DNA of 64,000 nucleotides from Gluconobacter cerinus (GTDB lineage Bacteria > Pseudomonadota > Alphaproteobacteria > Acetobacterales > Acetobacteraceae): positions 1 through 64,000 of the forward strand of contig NZ_BEWM01000007.1 in NCBI RefSeq assembly GCF_002723935.1, given 5' to 3'. Numbering within the stretch: the first letter of the stretch is position 1; the number at the start of each line of letters is the position of its first letter. Both the position numbers and the translations under genes were made by a program. The notes below the pieces were generated by a model. That model saw only the letters and a program-made list of their open reading frames with translations. It was not told the origin of the DNA and made no database searches. Shown here piece by piece: positions 26,938 to 35,765 of this stretch.

Positions 26938-28537
26938 ATGCCTATTATGACAGATCCAATCTTGATCATAGGCGCCGGTCCAACTGGCTTGACAGCAGCT
27001 TTGGAGCTATCGAGATTTGGTATTCCGGTACGCCTTATAGATCAGGCTTTGCATGTTGCGACCACCTCAAGAGCGATTGGCGTGCAGGCACGAACGCTGG
27101 AATTGCTGCAGCAGCGCGGTCTTGCACAAAGATTGATAGAGCTAGGCAACCCGTGTCTAGGGGCCCGCATCTATGGCAACGGCAAATAACTGTTCAGTTT
27201 AGATCTCAGTCAACTACAAAGTCGTTATGCGTACCAGCTTTTTGTGTCTCAGGCAGACACTGAGGCCGTACTCCGGGAGGCTGTTGAGCAAAACGGCGTT
27301 GTGATCGGGCGTGGTGTAGAATTAATCGCCCTGTCGCAGGATGCATTCTCTAGAGATCCCTCTCCTGTTCGGATGATATTACGCCACTCAGACGACCACC
27401 TCAAAGAGGTGAAAGCTCCATGGATAATCAGCGCCGAGGGCGGCGCATAGTACCGTACGCGCTACGCTCAATCTTCCTTTCGAGGGAAAAAGCTTCAAGG
27501 ATCAATATTTGCTGGGCGATGTGACCGTCGATGGCAATCTGGGCAATAGAGATTTCCATGCATTTTCTTCCGCGCAAGGGCTTGTCGCGCTTTTCCCGAT
27601 GGGAGGTAACAAATTTCGGGTGATCGCGAATAATCCCCTCACTCCTTCCGAAACAGGAGTGGCTCCATCACTTAACGAACTACAAAAAATTTATGATGAA
27701 CGCTCACGCATTCCAGCATGTTTCCACGATCTCGGCTGGAGCTCATGGTTCAAAATCAATAGTCGGATGGTATCGCGGTTGAAAATTGGGCGCCTCTTGC
27801 TAGGCGGGGATGCCGCCCATATTCATAGCCCTGCTGGTGCACAAAGTATGAATACCGGCATACAAGACATGATCAATCTGTGCTAGAAACTGGCTTTTGT
27901 CGTAAGAGGAAAGGCGCAGCCGAGCTTGCTCGATACTTACGAAATTGATTGGCTTCCAGTAATACGCAACGTTCTTGCGAAGACCGAAGAACTTAGCAAT
28001 GTTGTTGAATCTAACAACATGATTCTTCGGCACTTGGGTGATCATATCGGTCCGTTCATCGCTGGCTTCAAACAGGTGCAAGATACAGCTGCCCTGCAGA
28101 TGAACGAGCTATCCATCAGCTATCGTGATACTCCGTTATCCGCGAGCAAGACGCACTCTGGAGACCTCCGCACCGGAGATCGGATGCCGGATCTTTTGGC
28201 GCGTCATCAAGACAATGGTCATTGGAAAGAGGTGCGCCTGATCGACATTCTTGATCCGTCGCGCTTCACGCTTCTGGTATCTCAAGACAATGACGAAACT
28301 GTAAATGATAACTATTTTGATACGTTGATGGAAGAGTGGGGTGACCTGATACGGATCGTCAGAATTAAGCCGCCCTCTGACGCGGATACAGCCCTTCTGT
28401 ATAACAATTTGATAGGACAGAGAGAGAGTATTTTTCTCGTGAGGCCCGATGGTTATATCGGGATCATTGTCGGACGCCGTAATGCAGCAGAAGAACTCAC
28501 ATCCTACTACAAAAGCTGGTTTAGCCAGAAGGCATGA
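26938..28537 (+). pseudogene. FAD-dependent aromatic monooxygenase, three inactivating lesions
   Basis: Remains of a PheA/TfdB-type flavoprotein hydroxylase with C-terminal thioredoxin-like domain, about 530 residues when rejoined. The N-terminus has the FAD motif ILIIGAGPTGLTAALELSRFGIPV. A TAA at 27187-27189 interrupts GNGK/LFSLDL; the same frame continues to 27450. A one-base insertion near 27440 moves the frame to GAHSTVRATLNLPFEGK. A TAG at 27884-27886 replaces the Trp expected in INLCWKLAFVVRGKA. The second FAD motif (RLLLGGDAAHIHSPAGAQSMNTGIQD) and the C-terminal domain (GDRMPDLLARH...FLVRPDGYIGIIV) are clear. Start ATG 26938 follows AAAGTGA. Confidence 0.85.
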
Positions 28538-28743
28538 GCACCGCTGATCTGTATCCTTGAAGCTAGCCCGTTTCATTACCCATTCACTCCAATCAAAGTA
28601 GGAGACATGGACTCACACAGAAACAACCCCGAAAAACTCTCCAGTTTTGAGAATTGCTTTGTGATTCCATTCTTCTGCGTTGATTGGAAGGATATACACG
28701 AGCTTAAAGCCAGAGTGTTTTTCGAACCCTCCAGGTTAAGCGG

Positions 28744-28972
28744 ATGAACCGGACAATCAAGGAAGCGACCGTCAAATGCTGCCATTACGACAGCCATGAG
28801 CAGTTGAGGACGCAACTCAATGACTTCATCGCCGCGTATAATTTCGGGCGACGGCTCAAGACACTCAAAGGTCTTACACCCTATGAATACATCTTCAAGA
28901 TATGGACTTCAGAGCCAGAACGATTCATCATCAACCCAACCCATCAAATCCCGGGACTAAACACCCAGACCT
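28744..28972 (+). pseudogene. IS481-type integrase-core C-terminal remnant
   Basis: The translation MNRTIKEATVKCCHYDSHEQLRT, then FIAAYNFGRRLKTLKGLTPYEYI and FIINPTHQIPGLNT, is the C-terminal end of an rve/IS481-type transposase of a kind common in alphaproteobacteria. The upstream part (with the DDE core) is absent, and the frame before 28744 is closed. The original stop is apparently lost, since the frame runs on to 29160 with non-homologous residues. Confidence 0.8.
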
Positions 28973-29369
28973 ATCCGGCCCGTGCGGCGAGCACACTGAC
29001 GGCGGCGCAAGTGGGGGGCTACGTCGTTTTCCTGAGCCCATCCTGCCGCCGAGGGTCGCGCAGTGGCTTTACGGACTGGCACGGCGACTGTCTCAGACTG
29101 AACGCTGGATGCGAGGACGCTGTCGTAGAACGTGCCTCCCCGGACGGTCCAAAGGACTGACCGGAGAGATTGAGGGCCGTCTCACAAAACGATCCCCCAG
29201 ACCAGGACCCGCCACTTATGGAAAAGGATGCGGGTGAATCGTACCCGAAAGGGACAGACCCGAGGGTCAGACTTCCGCCTGAGGGCGGCTGGACGTCGGG
29301 GCTAGGCGAAGAGCTTGGTGACGAAGGAGATAGCGCAGTAGGGCGAACGAACCCGTCAGGGCCGCCCCG
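28973..29369. other. Non-coding stretch with three short GC-rich palindromes
   Basis: About 400 bases without a supportable gene between the IS481 remnant and the next minus-strand gene. CCCGAAAGGG (29244-29253), GACCCGAGGGTC (29257-29268) and CCGCCTGAGGGCGG (29275-29288) follow each other within 45 bases. They may be part of a decayed structured element; identity unknown. Confidence 0.4.
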
Positions 29370-30077
29370 TTATAGCAGTCGCTCACGAATGATTTTTGCG
29401 GCCTTTTCGATGGATTCATTGCTGTTGAGACCACCCGCGCTGCTCAGATGCGGAATCACTGCGAGCGGCGTTTCACCGGGATAAAGTCTGATGCGCTTGG
29501 TGTGATTCCCAACCTTGAACTCAGCGAGTTCGCACTTGATCTCTGGCTCTGACACGATGTCTACGAAATCCCGTTCGTGCGCCACGCCGACGCCGATAAA
29601 CAGTTTTGGTTTATGTGCTTTGACCTGTGCTCTCATCGTCTTGAAGCATACATTCCTCACGTAGGCGATGTAATCGATCTTGCTTGCGAAGCCTGTGCGC
29701 TCCTGAGCCTCAATGGACCATGTATCGACCGTGAGACAGTTTTCCGGAAATAGATTTGTCAGCATGTAGTCGCAATCCGGCGATGCAAAGATGCTCCGCG
29801 CTTTTGCGAATTCGAAAGCCTCGCTGATCGGGTGCCCTTCGATGCAGCAGAGAAGCTTATGGGCCTTCTGATTGTATCCCCATCCCCATTGTTTTTCGAC
29901 CGAGAACCCTTCTTCTGCGGCCAGAGCGGGGTTTGTATTTTCGGACTCACCGAATTCAATGCCACATAGCCAAATGGAAGGCTTATCAGGGGTGCCTATA
30001 TTTCCCGGACCGTCAAATTTGTAGTCGTCCAGACTCATTGTGTGGCCTTTAACGAACGACGCATTTCTTGAAAGCAT
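29370..30077 (-). CDS. Hypothetical protein, 235 aa
   Basis: I do not recognise this soluble protein. Visible features: PSIWLCGIEFGESE near residue 35, SVEKQWGWGYNQKAHKLLCCIEG, DCDYMLTNLFPENCL, PKLFIGVGVAHERDFVDIV and a C-terminal GETPLAVIPHLSSAGGLNSNESIEKAAKIIRE. The alternation of beta-type segments (IWLCGIEFG, YMLTNLFP, KLFIGVGVA, LAVIPHLSS) loosely recalls uracil-DNA-glycosylase-like folds, which I cannot confirm. ATG 30077 (GAAGAG 8 bases upstream) and ATG 30038 (AAAGG 7 bases upstream) are both reasonable. The gene looks intact between two IS remnants, so it may be cargo of a lost element. Confidence 0.6.
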   Translation of the reverse strand: MLSRNASFVKGHTMSLDDYKFDGPGNIGTPDKPSIWLCGIEFGESENTNPALAAEEGFSVEKQWGWGYNQKAHKLLCCIEGHPISEAFEFAKARSIFASPDCDYMLTNLFPENCLTVDTWSIEAQERTGFASKIDYIAYVRNVCFKTMRAQVKAHKPKLFIGVGVAHERDFVDIVSEPEIKCELAEFKVGNHTKRIRLYPGETPLAVIPHLSSAGGLNSNESIEKAAKIIRERLL

Positions 30078-30245
30078 TATAATCTCTTCTGGAAGCTAAT
30101 GCCGGCGAGATTAATGCAACACTTCCCCACGGGCAATTTCACTCTTTTATCTGCCGTAGGCCCCCTATGGCAGATAGCGCTGGAAGTATGACACCTCGCG
30201 TTTTTTCTTTTCGTTTGCCTTCCAACAAGCTCGCAGAGCATGACC

Positions 30246-30400
30246 TTACCCCGAACGTGCCCTCAGTTTTGAATTAGGGTCTTGTGCGTTGCTATATGAC
30301 GTTTTGGCGTGTTGAGCAAAAGCCTCTGGGGTCATGCCATTGAGGCGATCGGACGGCCTATGGCGCGTCTTCCCAGTCATTTAACCGCTTGGCTCATGAC
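30246..30400 (-). pseudogene. IS3-family OrfB C-terminal remnant
   Basis: On the minus strand, RPSDRLNGMTPEAFAQ followed by HAKTSYSNAQDPNSKLR and a TAA at 30248-30246 matches the C-terminus of IS3-family OrfB transposases (RPHSSLGxxTPxEFA type). Only about 40 residues remain. The overlapping plus-strand frame 30309-30503 is not a gene. Confidence 0.7.
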
Positions 30401-30462
30401 GAAAGTTTCCCACTCCTCCATCTTTGATCGACAGTTTCGGGAAGAGATTTCCGCAAACGGAC

Positions 30463-31359
30463 TCAGGGTCTCCAAGCTACGGCAACTTCACCAAACGCCT
30501 TGAGGACAGCCTCGTCCCCCGGGCGGACATCCTCGGAGAATAAGGGATTTTCGAAGTAGCCAATAACGACCAGGGAGCTGCGATCACCGGGTGGTACTAG
30601 AACAGCCAAGTCGTTCGTCTTGTTGCCGATGTTTGGGCGCATGCCCGTCCCTGTCTTATCATAGCCACGCCAACTGGCCGGAATGCCTGCTCTTATACGT
30701 TGCAGTCCACTCTGCGTTACCGCCATCCTGCCCCGCAGACGATCGCTGCTGAGCGAGCTGAGCACATCACCAAGTACGATCCGTCGCACCGTTTCAGCCA
30801 TTGCTCTCGGCGTCGTACTATTTTCTTCTGTATCGGGTGCGATTACATTGATAGCTGGCTCGTAGCCATCAAGCCGACTCTTGTTATCCCCAATTTCACG
30901 CCGGAACCGTATCATCGCACTAGGCCCCCCTAGTCGACGCATGAGCACATTTGCCGCTGCGTTGTCGCTCGTAACCTGTACTGCCTCGACAAGAGTTATG
31001 ATTGGTAAGCGACCCTTGGCCAGATTCCTTTCAACAACAGGAGAATAACCTACGATGTCAGCCCTGCTAAAGGTCAGGGTCTCCGCCAAGTCGAGGCGAT
31101 TGGCATCGCTTTCGCGGAGTGCCATCGCTGCCAGAGACAATTTGAACGTCGAGCAATGGCAAAAACGCTCGTCGGCGCGCCAACCGACACTTTGTCCGCT
31201 GCCGGTATCAAGAACAAACACCCCCAGTCTGCCCCCTGAAGCTCGCTCGATGGCCTGAAGGCGTTCAATCGGATCGATCTGAGATGCCCGCGCAACCGCA
31301 CACTTGGACAGGATTACGCTTGCACCAAAGCCGAAGGCAAAATCACGACGCTCAATCAT
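30463..31359 (-). CDS. Class A beta-lactamase
   Basis: 298-residue serine beta-lactamase hydrolysing beta-lactam antibiotics in the periplasm. All class A landmarks are present: CSTFKLSLAAMAL (nucleophile Ser in SxxK), VTSDNAAANVL (SDN loop), LDGYEPAINV (ExxxN omega loop with the general-base Glu) and WRGYDKTGTGM (KTG). The N-terminus (MIERRDFAFGFGASVILSKCAVARAS) carries Arg-Arg before a hydrophobic stretch, so Tat or Sec export is possible. It has no adjacent AmpR-type regulator and lies between an IS3 remnant and an IS110-family element, so it was probably brought in by mobile DNA. The spectrum cannot be read from sequence by eye. Confidence 0.93.
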   Translation of the reverse strand: MIERRDFAFGFGASVILSKCAVARASQIDPIERLQAIERASGGRLGVFVLDTGSGQSVGWRADERFCHCSTFKLSLAAMALRESDANRLDLAETLTFSRADIVGYSPVVERNLAKGRLPIITLVEAVQVTSDNAAANVLMRRLGGPSAMIRFRREIGDNKSRLDGYEPAINVIAPDTEENSTTPRAMAETVRRIVLGDVLSSLSSDRLRGRMAVTQSGLQRIRAGIPASWRGYDKTGTGMRPNIGNKTNDLAVLVPPGDRSSLVVIGYFENPLFSEDVRPGDEAVLKAFGEVAVAWRP

Positions 31360-31539
31360 ATGATCTCGATAAGCCTAGTTTTCCCAATTCACCGTAGTTT
31401 TCGGCCGGACTGCTTACGCCTCATGCCAGTCATACATTCTCCGAAAGAGGGTTCCACATAGCCGACATCAGTCAGCCGAATCAGAGCTTGATTAGAAATG
31501 TGCGGTGGTGGGCCAGAACCACCCACAATGGTTAAGACT

Positions 31540-31810
31540 GTTGTGTGTTTTTGATTACAGGAATGCTGGAAACGCACGTCGGACCGTCAGTCCATGTACA
31601 TTTCCAAAACAGGCTTGTCTTATGCATTTGGGGTCGCTGCATGCGACAAAGGACTGATTTTGCCGGGGTGACCACCCCGGTAAAATCAGGAAGGGGACGG
31701 GTCGGTAACAGGCAGACCATAACGGGTCGGCTTAGAGTATGACCGCGCCTTCTTTTCCTTGTGCCCTGAACGGATACCCGAGGTTCGGCCTCGGATGACA
31801 AGCATAGGGC
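31540..31810 (+). ncRNA. Candidate IS110 bridge RNA / left-end region
   Basis: The about 270 bases before the IS110 transposase hold strong secondary structure: CTGATTTTGCCGGGGTGACC pairs with the following ACCCCGGTAAAATCAG (31653-31688, one G-T position), and CCGAGG-TTCGG-CCTCGG forms a second hairpin (about 31778-31794). In IS110-group elements the non-coding end upstream of the transposase encodes the bridge RNA whose loops pair with target and donor DNA. Assignment is by position and structure; the loops were not matched to element ends. Confidence 0.5.
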
Positions 31811-32800
31811 ATGGAAAAGATGACGCATAGAGTTGCGGCTTCCAAGGCCGAATTGCCACCCGCATCGATCACAATCGGGATCGACGTCTCCAAGGACTAT
31901 CTCGACGCTGCCCGTCACCCCGGCGGTGATACCGTCCGTATTGCCAACACCCGCAAGGGCCAGACTGCGCTCCTGTGCTGGATCGGCAACATCAAAGCCG
32001 TTGCCCGGGTAGTGTTCGAGCCAACCGGCCCGTATCACCGCACACTGGAGGAACGCCTGGCGGCCGTTGGCATCCCGCTGATCAAGGTTAATCCACGACA
32101 GGCGCGGCGTTTCGCCGGAGCCACCGCCAAACTATCGAAGACAGATTGCGTCGATGCGTCGATGCTGGCGCGCTATGGTGCCTTGTTGGAGCCTGCTGCC
32201 CGTCCAGTCCGCACGGATCTACAAAACCGCCTGGCCGAACTGGTGGCCGCGCGCCGCAGTTTGATGCGCGACCGCACGTCAACGCTCAATCGTCTCAAGA
32301 CCCTCACGATCGGCCTGCTGCAGCGCCACGCGCGTCATCGCTTGCGGCAGATCGAGGCGCAGATCACATCCCTCGACGCGGCGACAGATGCGCTCGTGGC
32401 AGAAGATGCGCATCTGTTCCGGCGCCGGGACGTGCTGGCCAGTATTCCGGGACTGGGAACGGTCACGGCTCATGCACTTCTGGCCGACATGCCCGAACTC
32501 GGCACGATGGAAGAAGGTCAGGCAGCCTCACTTGCCGGGCTGGCACCCATCACGCGCCAGTCCGGCACATGGCGAGGCCGCAGCTTCATCCAGGGTGGTC
32601 GGGCCACCCTGCGGCAAGCACTCTACATGCCGGCCATCGTCTCCATGCGGTTCAACCCCGACCTCAAACGTGTTTACGACCGCCTTGTCGCAAAGGGGAA
32701 ACACCCCAAGATCGCCATTACCACAATCATGCGAAAGCTCGTCGTCCTCGCAAACGCACTGCTCCGCAAAGATCGACTCTGGACACCAAAAGAAACTTGA
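31811..32800 (+). mobile_element. IS110-family transposase (DEDD recombinase)
   Basis: 329 residues. The N-terminal RuvC-like DEDD domain starts with ITIGIDVSKDYLDAA (first Asp), then VVFEPTGPYHRTLEERL (Glu), VNPRQARRFAGATAKLSKTDCVDASMLARY (two Asp). The C-terminal Tnp2 domain follows with VLASIPGLGTVTAHALLADMPELG and the Ser-containing AGLAPITRQSGTWRGRSFIQGGRATLR, the presumed serine nucleophile region. The frame is complete, so the element could be active. IS110 elements lack long terminal inverted repeats and I could not fix the boundaries; they probably lie near 31.5 and 32.85 kb. Confidence 0.92.
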
Positions 32801-32905
32801 TCACAACGGATACTCAAAGAAAATAGTTCATGTTTTAACAATCGGTTCTTAGCGCGATATTGGGTCAAACTGTGTATCACGCGAAACATCATTCATCGAT
32901 TATTT

Positions 32906-33646
32906 TCATGTGTTACGTTGAACACCCGATCGTGCAAGCACACCAGGCTTTAACCGCTCATTGGGACCATAATCATTTTTAGGGTGAAAAAACAGATGTG
33001 GTGTGCTGTCAATTTCTAGAAGTTTCTCCTTATATTTTTCAAGTAAATAAGTTCTTTCCTGAAAATCAAGGCGACCGGGCATGTAAGCGACAAATGGTGG
33101 CAACACGTCAAAGCCTGTGTATCGAAAAATGCCGTTATGAATAGGCCACAGGACTGTCAGAATATCTCCGTCAATCCCATCGGGAGCGTAAGTATCGGCT
33201 GACGTGCCCGTTGTCGTGCATATCATTGCCAGCTTTCCATGAAACAGTCCGGTATCATATTTGCGACCTGCTGCATAAGCAAAGCCACGACTGAAAACAC
33301 GGTCGATCCACCCTTTCAGAATAGCCGGCATGCTGAACCACCACAAAGGAAACTGAAAAATCACCAGGTCAGCGGTCGCCAGACGTTCTTGTTCCCGCTG
33401 AATGTCGAATGAAAGCGTGTTAGTTTCAAAAGCATTATTCTGCTCTTGCGGAATATTCAGAACATCCAAATTGACGGCTTTACCCTGAAAATCAGCCCGG
33501 GTTATTCTTGGTTCAAAGTCATTTGCGTAGAGATCACTTACCGCTACAGTATGTCCGTTTTGCTCTAGTGTTTCGATGGAGGTTCTTAGAAGTGCCCCAT
33601 TGAAAGAGGCCGGTTCGGGGTGAGCATAAACAATGAGAACGTTCAC
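32906..33646 (-). CDS. NAD(P)H dehydrogenase (quinone), flavodoxin_2 family
   Basis: 246-residue NQO1/MdaB-like flavoprotein that reduces quinones by two electrons and protects against redox-cycling compounds. Seen: MNVLIVYAHPEPASFNGAL (phosphate-binding start of the flavodoxin-like fold), DLVIFQFPLWWFSMPAILKGWIDRVF (the QFPLWW signature), and the glycine-containing ICTTTGTSADTYAPDG. Its ATG overlaps the stop of the EamA-type transporter gene by 4 bases, so the two are co-transcribed; a shared role in exporting or detoxifying a metabolite is plausible. Confidence 0.9.
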   Translation of the reverse strand: MNVLIVYAHPEPASFNGALLRTSIETLEQNGHTVAVSDLYANDFEPRITRADFQGKAVNLDVLNIPQEQNNAFETNTLSFDIQREQERLATADLVIFQFPLWWFSMPAILKGWIDRVFSRGFAYAAGRKYDTGLFHGKLAMICTTTGTSADTYAPDGIDGDILTVLWPIHNGIFRYTGFDVLPPFVAYMPGRLDFQERTYLLEKYKEKLLEIDSTPHLFFHPKNDYGPNERLKPGVLARSGVQRNT

Positions 33647-34572
33647 TTTGTGTGTCCTTTTCCTTTAAAAAGGGATTCACCGCTGACCACCATAATGCCT
33701 CCCAAAATCATGAGAGCTCCTATAAGGAAAGAGGACGTCAGGGCTTCATGAAGCAGCAATGCGCCCGATGCCACACCGAACACCGGGGTCATGAAAGAGA
33801 GAACACCCAAGCGCGATGCCAGATAACGTCTTAACAAGGAAAACCAGACAAGATAGCTCAGTGCTGAAATGATAATGGTCTGAAATCCCAGATTAAGCAG
33901 TACAAAAGACGTTGTGTGAAAAGTGGTCTGATGCGCTAAAACTGCTACGGACAGGAGTAGAAAACCAGCTCCTGCTAGTTGGCAGAATAACGTCACAGTC
34001 GCTGGCGCATCGGCAAGGGGTGTCGTCCGGACAACAAGTGTGGTCATACCCCAGGCCATTGCCCCCATGATCCCCATCAGGTCTCCCAGCCAGACCAGAT
34101 CGTGTGCATGAGCAGCCTCTTTGTGTGCGGGACCAATAAACGAAATCACAACACCAAGAAATGCCACCAGGATGCCACTCCATTGAAACAGGGAAAGGCG
34201 TTCTTCTGGCAGGCGAATATGTAGTCCGAGAGCAGCAAAAATCGGTGCTGTATAGAGAAAAATGGACATGTGAGCAGCACTGGTGAAGCGCAGACCCTCA
34301 GCGGTCAGAAGGAATTCCAGCCCGAAAAGTGTGCCTACGGAGACAATGGGCCGCAACGGAATGGAACGAAATGCAGTTCTTTCACCGCGCCACAGAAGAA
34401 GTGCTCCTACAATCGCGGCGGCCACAGCCGACCGCAGGCCGACCTGTAGAATGGGTAGAATATCCGAGGCAATGACCTTGATCGCGCTTTGCTGGAGCCC
34501 CCATATTGCACAGAGAAGGACTATGAGTAATGCGGCAGTTGTATCTACCTCCTTACGATGTGAAGTTGTCAT
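33643..34572 (-). CDS. EamA/DMT superfamily transporter
   Basis: 309 residues, about ten transmembrane segments in two EamA repeats: first repeat LLIVLLCAIWGLQQSAIKVIASDILPILQVGLRSAVAA near the N-terminus, second repeat from about residue 160 (LGDLMGIMGAMAWGMTTLVVRTTPL). Typical drug/metabolite exporter. First gene of a two-gene operon with the quinone reductase. The N-terminal Met is followed by a hydrophilic TTSHRKEVDTTA before helix 1. Substrate unknown. Confidence 0.9.
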   Translation of the reverse strand: MTTSHRKEVDTTAALLIVLLCAIWGLQQSAIKVIASDILPILQVGLRSAVAAAIVGALLLWRGERTAFRSIPLRPIVSVGTLFGLEFLLTAEGLRFTSAAHMSIFLYTAPIFAALGLHIRLPEERLSLFQWSGILVAFLGVVISFIGPAHKEAAHAHDLVWLGDLMGIMGAMAWGMTTLVVRTTPLADAPATVTLFCQLAGAGFLLLSVAVLAHQTTFHTTSFVLLNLGFQTIIISALSYLVWFSLLRRYLASRLGVLSFMTPVFGVASGALLLHEALTSSFLIGALMILGGIMVVSGESLFKGKGHTK

Positions 34573-34600
34573 GATCTTTCTAACTTAATTTTCTGTTTAT

Positions 34601-35023
34601 TTATGATGAGTGATTTAGGGGCAGCTTTGGTCCCAGTGTCTCAAGAATACGGCAGTCATCGATTTTCCCTTTTTGACATTGTGCCAGAAGTTGACTGAGT
34701 TCGTGATGGAGGGACTGAAGGTCTCGAATTTTATGTTCGATGTCTTCCAGATGATCGCGGGTTATGGAGTCAACACAGGCACAGGACTGGTTCGTGTTTT
34801 TTGCAAGATCCAGCAAGATGCGGATCTGTTCGATCGAGAACCCCAATTCTCGCGCGCGCCGAATGAAGCTGAGATGCGTCAGATGATCCTGGCTGTAAAC
34901 ACGATAATTCCCGGAACTTCGCGGGGGCGCGGGCAACAAGCCTGACCGTTCGTAATAGCGAATGGTCTCGACCTTTGTGTCCGTTCTACGCCCTAGCTCA
35001 CCAATGGAAAAAGTCTGCGTCAT
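34601..35023 (-). CDS. MerR-family metal-responsive regulator
   Basis: 140 residues. N-terminal MerR helix-turn-helix (FSIGELGRRTDTKVETIRYYERSGLLPAPPRSSGNYRVYSQDHL), a dimerisation coiled coil (about 80-120), and Cys residues placed for metal binding: QSCACVDS at about 80-85 and DDCRILE near the C-terminus. The spacing resembles Zn/Cd/Pb- or Cu-sensing members. Divergent from the cation transporter, with a perfect dyad between them (35034-35054), so it very likely controls that gene by the DNA-twisting mechanism known for MerR. Confidence 0.9.
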   Translation of the reverse strand: MTQTFSIGELGRRTDTKVETIRYYERSGLLPAPPRSSGNYRVYSQDHLTHLSFIRRARELGFSIEQIRILLDLAKNTNQSCACVDSITRDHLEDIEHKIRDLQSLHHELSQLLAQCQKGKIDDCRILETLGPKLPLNHSS

Positions 35024-35033
35024 GAGTCTCTTG

Positions 35034-35054
35034 ACCCTGTAGTAGCTACAGGGT
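35034..35054 (+). promoter_or_regulatory. MerR-type operator, perfect 9-3-9 palindrome
   Basis: ACCCTGTAG-TAG-CTACAGGGT lies between the two divergent genes. TTGACC at 35031 gives a -35, with a weak -10 (GATATG) 19 bases on, the long spacer typical of MerR-activated promoters. The expected transcript start near 35069 supports ATG 35089 for the transporter. Confidence 0.85.
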
Positions 35055-35088
35055 GGATATGGGATGTTTCCTGAAGTTTGTCGAGATC

Positions 35089-35748
35089 ATGAGTATGCCC
35101 CTGTGTCATAATTCCTGCTGTTCGCAGATGGGTTCCTCTTCAACGTCGCAGACAGCACGTTGGCGGCGTGCGTTGTGGATCGCGCTGATCATCAATGGCG
35201 GGTTTTTTCTGACCGAGAGTGTTGCTGGCGTCATGGCAGAATCAGCGTCGCTTCAGGCCGACGCCCTGGATTTCTTTGGAGATAGCGCCAATTACGCGAT
35301 CAGCCTTGCCGTGACGGGTATGACTCTGGTCTGGCGCAATAAAGCGGCCCTTCTGAAGGGTGCAACGATGTTGCTGTTTGCCGTGTGGGTGCTGGCCAAC
35401 ACAGCCTGGCACGCATGGGCAGGAACATTGCCACGCGCGGAAACGATGGGCGTGATCGGTGGGGCGGCCTTGGCGGCTAACGGGATCGTGGCCTTGATGC
35501 TGTACCGTTTTCGGAGAGGCGATGCGAACATGCGCTCCGTCTGGATCTGCTCCAGAAACGATGCGATCGGCAATCTGGCGGTCCTGCTGGCGGCCCTCGG
35601 CGTGTTCGGCACGGGAACCGGCTGGCCGGATAGTGTCGTGGCCTGCGTCATGGGTGGACTGGGCCTGCATGGCGGCATCCAGATCGTACGGCATGCACGG
35701 GCTGAGACGATTGATTATTCTGCAGGCCTGTCTGAGGCTGCGGAATAA
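35089..35748 (+). CDS. Cation efflux (CDF-like) transporter
   Basis: 219 residues, shorter than full CDF proteins (about 300): the membrane part without the cytoplasmic C-terminal domain. Motifs: SASLQADALDFFGDSANYAISL in helix 2 (CDF HxxxD-type site) and SRNDAIGNLAVLLAALG in helix 5. The N-terminus MSMPLCHNSCCSQMG is Cys/His-rich and may bind metal. ATG 35089 is preferred to a GTG at 35053, which lies inside the operator. Regulated by the divergent MerR-type protein. Metal not determined; Zn, Cd, Co or Pb are the usual options. Confidence 0.85.
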   Translation: MSMPLCHNSCCSQMGSSSTSQTARWRRALWIALIINGGFFLTESVAGVMAESASLQADALDFFGDSANYAISLAVTGMTLVWRNKAALLKGATMLLFAVWVLANTAWHAWAGTLPRAETMGVIGGAALAANGIVALMLYRFRRGDANMRSVWICSRNDAIGNLAVLLAALGVFGTGTGWPDSVVACVMGGLGLHGGIQIVRHARAETIDYSAGLSEAAE

Positions 35749-35765
35749 ACGGATGTCGCGTTCCC

